Positions 5,902 through 10,536 of a stretch of DNA of 10,536 nt are shown one piece after another. The notes under the pieces were generated by a model, which was not told the origin of the DNA, searched no databases, and worked only from the letters and a program-made list of their open reading frames with translations. Source of the stretch: Alphaproteobacteria bacterium (GTDB lineage: Bacteria; Pseudomonadota; Alphaproteobacteria; Rs-D84); NCBI GenBank assembly GCA_024402835.1, contig JAKSSZ010000019.1, positions 1 to 10,536 on the forward strand, given 5' to 3'. Position numbers and translations under genes: made by a program. The stretch's first letter is position 1. The number at the start of each line of letters is the position of its first letter.

Positions 5902-6959
5902 TGAATTTTGATTTGCAAAAAGTAGAAAGAAACGTTTCGTGGCCGAAAGATTTGAACCTTTCTGCTGGTGGACAACCACATACGTTTTTTTCGGATTACG
6001 AACTTGTAAAACCAGAAAGTGTCGTCAGGGACGATAAAAGAGAAACCACACTTTTCACCACTTCTGCAATTCAACGTTTAGAGAGTATGGAAGCTAAGGG
6101 AATATCTTTATCTACGGTACCGAATTTTATGGTGTATCAACCCGTTATCAGAATGCAATATGTCACGGAAGTAAAACAAGGTACAAGTACATCTTTTATA
6201 AATTTTGCCGCGGTATCTCTTAATGGAACAGAAAAACAATTTATTGATTCGGCAAACAATTTAATGAGGTTAATGGTTAATTATGGCGTTACACCAGGCA
6301 AAGTAGATATTAAAACTTCTACATATCAAGCTCAATGGGGTAATAAGAATTTTAAGGAATCGTTTTTAGCACTCTATTTAGGTGAAGATCAAATTTCTGA
6401 AGTCATATTTATGCACGATTTTCCATATATGTCTAAAAAATATAATATTATTGAAGTTGGTATGGGAATAGAAAGATTAAATTGGTTATTGAATAAGGAT
6501 AGATTGTATTTATCTGTTTTTAAAGATTTTTATGCAACCAGCAAACTGGATAAAGATCAAATGACCGCGTTGTTGGACTGTATACATACATCTGTATTGA
6601 TGTCGGCTTCTGGTATTATCCCTAAATACAAAGGACAGGGGTCAAAAATGCGGATGTTGATGAAAAAATTGATGCCGTTGTTAGAAGCTAATAGTGTGGA
6701 TTTAAGACAAGTAGTTAAAACATCTTATGAATATTGGCAATCAACAGGAATGAATTTTATCAATTCTGAACAGAAGGCATATGAAATCGTCAGCAAAGAA
6801 ATTGAAAGAAATTCTCATTCGCAGGAAATAGCGGTTTTGGAAAATAAAGAAAACTTTAAAATAAATTTGGATATAAATTTGCCAGATATTGAGTTCAGAA
6901 AAAGATTGAACAAATTATTATACGATCATCAGCTACAAAAACAAAAAAATGGAAAATAA
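5898..6959 (+). CDS. AlaRS-like catalytic core without editing domain
   Basis: This 353-residue protein aligns by eye with the N-terminal half of alanyl-tRNA synthetase. Leu-Phe-Thr-Thr-Ser (52-56) matches the family's Leu-Phe-Thr-Asn-Ala. Arg85 sits in the motif 2 position. Ser-Phe-Ile-Asn-Phe-Ala-Ala-Val-Ser (99-107) corresponds to the Phe-Phe-Glu-Met-Leu-Gly-Asn-Phe-Ser region. Glu-Val-Gly-Met-Gly-Ile-Glu-Arg193 is motif 3. The helical block Ser-Gly-Ile-Ile-Pro-Lys-Tyr-Lys-Gly-Gln-Gly-Ser (238-249) matches the tRNA-recognition segment Asp-Gly-Val-x-Pro-Ser-Asn-Glu-Gly-Arg-Gly-Tyr. The editing domain and C-Ala domain are absent. Also missing is the usual Gly-Pro-Cys-Gly-Pro-Cys-Ser-Glu motif, and the Asp before Thr-Gly-Met-Gly, which binds the amino group of alanine, is Glu186. 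ATG 5898 overlaps the SerRS-like stop, with AAGGA at 5884-5888. It cannot replace a full AlaRS; I infer a non-translational amino-acid-activating or transferring role. Confidence 0.8.
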   Translation: MMNFDLQKVERNVSWPKDLNLSAGGQPHTFFSDYELVKPESVVRDDKRETTLFTTSAIQRLESMEAKGISLSTVPNFMVYQPVIRMQYVTEVKQGTSTSFINFAAVSLNGTEKQFIDSANNLMRLMVNYGVTPGKVDIKTSTYQAQWGNKNFKESFLALYLGEDQISEVIFMHDFPYMSKKYNIIEVGMGIERLNWLLNKDRLYLSVFKDFYATSKLDKDQMTALLDCIHTSVLMSASGIIPKYKGQGSKMRMLMKKLMPLLEANSVDLRQVVKTSYEYWQSTGMNFINSEQKAYEIVSKEIERNSHSQEIAVLENKENFKINLDINLPDIEFRKRLNKLLYDHQLQKQKNGK

Positions 6960-7863
6960 AATGGTAAAATATGCTACAATCGCCATCACAAACAAATGTA
7001 ATAGTCGCTGTACCATGTGTAACATATGGAAAACTGGTATAACTAAAACAGAGATAAGCGCAGACGAATTTGGTGAACTTTTTAAACATGAATACTTTAA
7101 GCAACTCTTTGATATAAGTATATCTGGGGGTGAACCTGTGTTAAGAAAAGATGTTGTTGATGTGGTAAAGAATATAATAGATAATTTACCGTCGTTGAAA
7201 CATTTGTGGGTAAATTCAAATGGGACGTTCCCAAAACGAGTGTTAGAACTCTTGCAAAGTGTATATGGAAAAATAGAAAATGAATATTTATGCTTGTCCA
7301 TAGAAGGGCGCCCCGAAGATATGCGTAAAGTACGGGGTATAAATTGTTATGACTCCGTTATTACAACTGCGAAACTTGTCAGACAAAATCTGCCTTTAAT
7401 AAACTTGGTTTTTTCAACAACGATCACCCCATATAATAGCGAGATTGCTAATTTGGAACATGTTGCTAAATTGGCAAAAGAATTTGGCTGTTCATATACA
7501 TTTCGTTTTGCAAACAATAATGATGATTTTTATCATAATTCAGAAGTCAATTTACGTATTCCTGATGAAGACGTAAAAAAAATAATGAACTTCTCACAGA
7601 AATATAAAGCAGAAGATAAATTTATTGTCGCCCAGTATAAGTTCTTTAGCACAGGGGAAATAGATGTTATGGATAATTGTCTTGCAGGCAGCGAATTTGT
7701 GTTTGTTCGCCCAGATGGAACAATAACACCATGTATAAATAGTGGTAGAGTAATTACTAAACCAAAAATAATCACAGATCTTGGTACAAAAGAAAAATGT
7801 CCTTGTTGTACAGAATGTTGCTTTTATCCGATGTTAAACAACAGACAGTCTAAACAAATGTAA
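6949..7863 (+). CDS. Radical SAM enzyme with SPASM/twitch-like C-terminus
   Basis: A 304-residue radical SAM protein. Cys17-x3-Cys21-x2-Cys24 binds the [4Fe-4S] cluster that cleaves S-adenosylmethionine, and Ser-Gly60-Gly-Glu-Pro63 is the SAM amino-group motif. A TIM-barrel-like middle follows. The C-terminus has Cys244 and Gly257-x4-Cys262, then a dense cluster Cys284, Cys286, Cys287, Cys290 and Cys291. This is the pattern of a SPASM or shorter twitch domain, which binds auxiliary Fe-S clusters in enzymes that modify peptides, sugars or other substrates. The substrate cannot be read from sequence. The start is either ATG 6949 (overlapping the AlaRS-like stop by 11 bases, no ribosome-binding site) or ATG 6961, two bases after that stop with GGA nearby; either keeps the whole domain. 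It is the third gene of the operon with the two synthetase-like proteins, and its end overlaps the converging GT9 gene by 14 bases. Confidence 0.9.
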   Translation: MENKMVKYATIAITNKCNSRCTMCNIWKTGITKTEISADEFGELFKHEYFKQLFDISISGGEPVLRKDVVDVVKNIIDNLPSLKHLWVNSNGTFPKRVLELLQSVYGKIENEYLCLSIEGRPEDMRKVRGINCYDSVITTAKLVRQNLPLINLVFSTTITPYNSEIANLEHVAKLAKEFGCSYTFRFANNNDDFYHNSEVNLRIPDEDVKKIMNFSQKYKAEDKFIVAQYKFFSTGEIDVMDNCLAGSEFVFVRPDGTITPCINSGRVITKPKIITDLGTKEKCPCCTECCFYPMLNNRQSKQM

Positions 7864-9460
7864 ATTTTGATATTTTATACGCAGGCAAATTTTGCCAAAT
7901 GTTACTAACCAATGACCAAGAATCGGTTTTGTTTGTACTGTTTATTACATTTTCAAGTAACTTCCCAGGACTGTAAAAATAGTTTTGATTATCAAATTTT
8001 GTAACAAGCATATTGTGCAATTTAAAAACTGTTTTATTTGATGCTTTATACATTTCTTTCAGGGCGGTTTTAATAATTTTTGCCTGGTGTTGAGACATTG
8101 TTGGATGATATATGGCATCTACCGCTGATAATATTCCAGAATCGATAACGGGTATCATTGGTAAGTGTGATCTGCAAAAACCACCAAAGGCATCATTACT
8201 TATGGATTGTTTACTATAACTGTCCCAAAAGAAACTGTGATAAATTACAATTGTTGCGATACCTAATGTAGCAGTCATGTGGGCGATGCCGGAATCTGTG
8301 CTAATCACCAAACCTATATCATTAGATTTTAGCTTTTCTGAAAGATCTTTGAATCCAGAATCATATAAAATTTTAATATTTCTAACGGTTAATCTTTTAA
8401 GATAGTCATCCTGTTGAAATCCTGCAGAAACAAAAACTTTATAACCGTTATTTAAGAGATGCTCACAAATTGAAGAACAATCTGTAACCGAAATAGATTT
8501 TTCTGCTAAAGAACTAAAAGGATTTATAAAAACATTTTTTGTCAGTTTGTGAACTTTTATTTTATTATGCAAATTTTGATGATTTAGACCTGTAAATATA
8601 CTTACAACGTTTTCCATATAATTATCAATAGAATTCGTCTTAAATAAAATATCACGTGATTTATACCAATAAATTTGATTCCCCTTGTCAGAAAACAAAC
8701 AGAACATATTCCGACTAGGAATGATAATACGGACGTTCTTTAAGATGATGGAAGTTAACAGTTTCAAAAAAACATCAAATTGATTATCTATTAACACAGG
8801 GATAATGATAGTCGAATTTTCGTAAAAATTAACAGTATCGGCAAAGTCTGTTAAATTAAGAATATTGTATTGCGCTGGAATATGTTTGTTATGCTTAGAA
8901 AATACTATGCATTTAGATGCAGGAATCTTAAAAAATGTTCGTAAAGAATCTAGAAACTTTAATCCTATTATGCTATCCCCAATAAAATCATACAAATCTA
9001 CATAAAAACATTTTTGGGTAAATTGTTTGTTTGTCAAAAATAATTTTTCTCTAAAAAGATTAAGATTATCAAAAACATTCAATGAGGCATTGTAAGTATT
9101 TTTTAGATGGTTGAATATGTACTTGCGTTGGATTTTTCTGACGGGTTCATCACGAATAAAAATTGATACTTTGTACCCAGAAAAATATGTTTTTAAATGT
9201 CTTGTAGCTAGTGGAAAAGGATATCCAACACACAACTGGGCCGACTCCTTTTTTGTTGATTTAAAGATAGAAATAATAATTGTATCAGATATTTCAAGTA
9301 ATCTATAATCTCTTTCGGAATTTTTTAAAATACTTATTTCTTTTATTACTTGTTTCTTCAATTTACTTGAAAAAGCATCATTTAAACGTTTAAAAAGTTT
9401 ATCAAATTCTTCATTTGAAATTCCCATATCGCCAGTTAAATTATTAGTAAATCTGGTCAT
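7850..9460 (-). CDS. GT9 (heptosyltransferase-like) glycosyltransferase with N-terminal extension
   Basis: This 536-residue protein carries a GT9-like GT-B domain from about residue 150. Asp158-Phe-Ile-Gly-Asp162-Ser-Ile-Ile-Gly with Leu-Asp-Ser-Leu-Arg (157-174) matches the N-terminal Gly-Asp...Pro-x-Leu-x-x-Leu region of heptosyltransferases. Val-Phe-Ile-Asn-Pro-Phe-Ser-Ser (310-317) starts the nucleotide-sugar half, and Ser387-Thr-Asp-Ser-Gly-Ile-Ala-His394 followed by Leu-Gly-Ile-Ala-Thr is the family's best signature. GT9 enzymes transfer heptose or similar sugars during lipopolysaccharide core synthesis at the inner face of the inner membrane; donor and acceptor here are unknown. Residues 1-150 and a ~100-residue tail after the domain are extra compared with ~320-350-residue standard family members. 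AAGGA at 9473-9469 lies 8 bases before the ATG, and the HD gene stop is one base upstream, so the two genes are co-transcribed and probably coupled. Confidence 0.82.
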   Translation of the reverse strand: MTRFTNNLTGDMGISNEEFDKLFKRLNDAFSSKLKKQVIKEISILKNSERDYRLLEISDTIIISIFKSTKKESAQLCVGYPFPLATRHLKTYFSGYKVSIFIRDEPVRKIQRKYIFNHLKNTYNASLNVFDNLNLFREKLFLTNKQFTQKCFYVDLYDFIGDSIIGLKFLDSLRTFFKIPASKCIVFSKHNKHIPAQYNILNLTDFADTVNFYENSTIIIPVLIDNQFDVFLKLLTSIILKNVRIIIPSRNMFCLFSDKGNQIYWYKSRDILFKTNSIDNYMENVVSIFTGLNHQNLHNKIKVHKLTKNVFINPFSSLAEKSISVTDCSSICEHLLNNGYKVFVSAGFQQDDYLKRLTVRNIKILYDSGFKDLSEKLKSNDIGLVISTDSGIAHMTATLGIATIVIYHSFFWDSYSKQSISNDAFGGFCRSHLPMIPVIDSGILSAVDAIYHPTMSQHQAKIIKTALKEMYKASNKTVFKLHNMLVTKFDNQNYFYSPGKLLENVINSTNKTDSWSLVSNIWQNLPAYKISKFTFV

Positions 9461-9461
9461 T

Positions 9462-10088
9462 TTATTTGTCCTTAGGTGTTTTTTGTGAAGAACCTAGTAT
9501 TTTTTCTGAGTGTTTAAGAATCGTATTCTCCAGGGCATATATGATTTGTTCGCCTGTTTTATTGCTGTATATATGCTCTTTTAATGCTGATATTCGCGAC
9601 AAAAAAGCCCCGTGATTACAATACATTTTTACGTTTTTGTCTTTGCAACATTGCAGGTCCCCCTCTAATTTATCTAAACTTTGAATAATTTTAGATTCTA
9701 TACTTGTCCCTTTTTCATATTCCATGAATAAATTAAATATTTTATTACTAAGCGATAGCGGTAATCGGTTACAATATGCACTAATCACTTCAAGTTCTTT
9801 CGCTTTTTTTTGTTCTATAATTTTACTATTATTATATTGTTCCATATAAGAGACGTCGCCAGTATCTGCCTCAGCTAAGTCGTGAACAAGAGCCAATTCA
9901 AAAAGCTTAGTTTTATCAATATAATTTTCCAGAAAATCGGAAACCATTAACACCAAGAAAGAGAGTTTCATTATGTGGTCGCTATCCCTTTCCCTGTTCC
10001 TGTTTTTTAAGGTAGCAAATCTTTTTACATAACAAAGTTTTTCTACAATATCCATAAACTGGATTATTTGTATAGCTTTATCATCCAT
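9462..10088 (-). CDS. HD-domain nucleotidase, YfbR-like
   Basis: From ATG 10088 this is a 208-residue HD-domain phosphohydrolase. Metal ligands are His38 (in Ser-Asp-His-Ile-Met-Lys), His69-Asp70 and Asp139 (in Leu-Asp-Lys-Leu-Glu). The block His-Asp-Leu-Ala-Glu-Ala-Asp-Thr-Gly-Asp-Val closely parallels E. coli YfbR, whose ligand spacing is nearly the same, including the following catalytic-site Glu and Asp. YfbR removes the 5' phosphate of deoxynucleoside monophosphates. The substrate here may be a nucleotide intermediate of the neighbouring pathway or a generic NMP. A GTG at 10154 would add 22 residues but has no ribosome-binding site. ATG 10088 has GGA 6 bases upstream, sits just after a promoter, and gives an N-terminus like YfbR, so it is preferred. 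It is the first gene of a two-gene unit with the GT9-like gene. Confidence 0.82.
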   Translation of the reverse strand: MDDKAIQIIQFMDIVEKLCYVKRFATLKNRNRERDSDHIMKLSFLVLMVSDFLENYIDKTKLFELALVHDLAEADTGDVSYMEQYNNSKIIEQKKAKELEVISAYCNRLPLSLSNKIFNLFMEYEKGTSIESKIIQSLDKLEGDLQCCKDKNVKMYCNHGAFLSRISALKEHIYSNKTGEQIIYALENTILKHSEKILGSSQKTPKDK

Positions 10089-10107
10089 TTTGTATCCGAT
10101 TTCTTGT

Positions 10108-10135
10108 ATTGTATAGCCAAAAACAGAATTTGCAA
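10108..10135 (-). promoter_or_regulatory. Promoter for the HD/GT9 operon
   Basis: On the minus strand TTGCAA (10135-10130), a 16-base spacer and TACAAT (10113-10108) predict a transcript start near 10101, about a dozen bases before ATG 10088. The location argues for that start codon and against GTG 10154, which would lie upstream of the promoter. Confidence 0.45.
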
Positions 10136-10154
10136 GTATATTCAGTCTATACAC

Positions 10155-10339
10155 GAATAATGTGTTTAAAATTTACCACGGCTACACCTGGAGGTATCTC
10201 ATGTATAACAAGTGTATAACTGCAAATGTGTAACACGTGTATAACATTTTGTTTATTTATTGGGGGTATTGTGGGGTAACAGGACACAGAATTGTGTGTA
10301 ACACATTGCCGAAATTATGGCGGATTTCTGCGGAAAAAT
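10155..10339. other. Gene-free gap with 9-mer repeats
   Basis: No protein-coding gene is supported between the end of the HTH gene and the HD promoter. Both strands contain only short frames without ribosome-binding sites or recognisable protein composition. The main content is the set of direct repeats listed separately. No hairpin terminator is visible after the HTH gene, so some readthrough into the HD/GT9 operon is possible. Confidence 0.5.
10201..10302 (-). repeat. Six direct repeats of a GTTATACAC-like 9-mer
   Basis: Read on the minus strand the units are GTTACACAC (10302-10294), GTTACCCCA (10280-10272, most degenerate), GTTATACAC (10245-10237), GTTACACAT (10234-10226), GTTATACAC (10220-10212) and GTTATACAT (10209-10201). 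Start-to-start steps are 22, 35, 11, 14 and 11 bases, so several units fall about one or two helical turns apart, on the same face of the DNA. Two units match eight of nine positions of the DnaA-box consensus TTATNCACA. Possible roles are an operator for the adjacent HTH protein, DnaA-binding sites, or plasmid- or phage-type iterons. Confidence 0.5.
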
Positions 10340-10536
10340 TCAAGTTTGTAATGGTGTGGAAGATGGCATATAGGTTGCAAATTCTGATAATGTTATGCCC
10401 GCTGCATCTAAAATTCGTGATATAGTCAATGTAGTTGGCCAACGGTCTTGACCAAATCTGGTTTTTTGACGGCTTTTGTTAAAAGTCGTTGAATCTAAAC
10501 CTGATATTTTTGCCAAACCAGAACAAGACAGGTTCA
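10340..10536 (-). CDS. HTH repressor (S24/XRE-like N-terminal domain), partial
   Basis: An open frame enters from the right edge and ends at a TGA at 10342-10340, showing the last 64 residues. It reads as a DNA-binding helix-turn-helix. Gly-Leu-Ala-Lys-Ile-Ser-Gly-Leu-Asp-Ser-Thr-Thr-Phe-Asn-Lys-Ser is the turn and recognition helix. Asp-Arg-Trp-Pro-Thr-Thr-x-Thr-Ile-Ser-Arg-Ile-Leu-Asp-Ala-Ala-Gly and Leu-Ser-Glu-Phe follow. This Trp-Pro-containing pattern is typical of repressors, frequent in Alphaproteobacteria, that normally continue into an S24 (LexA/CI-like) self-cleaving domain. Here the protein stops about 10 residues after the HTH, so that domain is absent: either a short HTH-only regulator or a truncated relic. 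The start lies outside the window. It is upstream of the repeat array and the HD/GT9 operon on the same strand. Confidence 0.75.
   Translation of the reverse strand, partial: NLSCSGLAKISGLDSTTFNKSRQKTRFGQDRWPTTLTISRILDAAGITLSEFATYMPSSTPLQT

Noticed and set aside
6895..7301. Minus-strand frames opposite the AlaRS-like and radical SAM genes
   Set aside because: They lie antisense to a gene with unmistakable radical SAM motifs and are rich in Phe/Ile/Ser as expected from reverse-complement AT-rich codons.
7884..7896. GGCAAATTTTGCC palindrome near the radical SAM/GT9 junction as a terminator
   Set aside because: It has essentially no loop, no following T-run, and lies inside the GT9 coding end.
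10089..10154. GTG 10154 as the start of the HD protein
   Set aside because: It lacks a ribosome-binding site, adds residues absent from YfbR, and lies upstream of the best promoter.
10201..10302. CRISPR array
   Set aside because: Units are only 9 bases and spacers are 2-26 bases of irregular size; no cas genes are visible.
10155..10339. Chromosomal replication origin
   Set aside because: The repeats resemble DnaA boxes but there is no AT-rich unwinding element with typical flanking genes (dnaA, dnaN, hemE, parA), so an origin is not supported.
10237..10442. Short open frames on both strands in the repeat region (about 60 codons each)
   Set aside because: They overlap the HTH gene in the wrong frame or the repeat array, have no ribosome-binding sites, and lack protein-like composition.
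10434..10443. GTTGGCCAAC perfect palindrome as an operator
   Set aside because: It encodes the conserved Arg-Trp-Pro-Thr part of the HTH protein, so coding constraint explains it.

Overview
The window is AT-rich (by eye about one third G+C) and comes from a Gram-negative bacterium. It encodes a lipoprotein with a clear lipobox, a heptosyltransferase-like (GT9) glycosyltransferase and a DUF4254 protein of the kind found beside surface-glycan genes. Promoters look sigma70-like (TTGACA or TTGATT/TTGAAA with TATACT), most genes have good Shine-Dalgarno sites, and TGA is used as a stop. A partial HTH protein at the right edge resembles short S24-type repressors common in Alphaproteobacteria. My best guess is a host-associated, AT-rich alphaproteobacterium. 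That assignment is inference.

Left part (1-3542): a coiled-coil hypothetical protein (+) faces a membrane-anchored HNH nuclease (-). A cysteine-rich lipoprotein follows (+). A 256-base gap then holds a GC-rich, possibly structured segment. Next comes a two-gene unit of DUF4254 protein and S51-family peptidase E-like protein, overlapping by 17 bases.

Middle (3535-7863): a GT92/GT2-like glycosyltransferase (-) diverges from a tightly packed three-gene operon (+). The operon encodes a seryl-tRNA synthetase-like protein, a free-standing alanyl-tRNA synthetase-like catalytic core without an editing domain, and a radical SAM enzyme with a cysteine-rich C-terminal region. The divergent promoter holds a perfect 10-bp inverted repeat that overlaps both -35 boxes.

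Right part (7850-10536): a two-gene operon (-) encodes a YfbR-like HD nucleotidase and a GT9-like glycosyltransferase with a ~150-residue N-terminal extension. It converges on the radical SAM gene with a 14-base overlap. Upstream lie a sigma70-like promoter, six direct repeats of a GTTATACAC-like 9-mer, and the 3' end of an HTH repressor gene that runs off the window.

The most interesting content is the set of two class II aminoacyl-tRNA-synthetase-like proteins, a radical SAM enzyme, an HD nucleotidase and a GT9 protein at 4579-10088. I infer a dedicated pathway that activates amino acids outside ordinary translation, possibly to decorate a surface glycan or nucleotide-linked metabolite. The chief alternative is that the SerRS-like gene is simply the cell's housekeeping serS.
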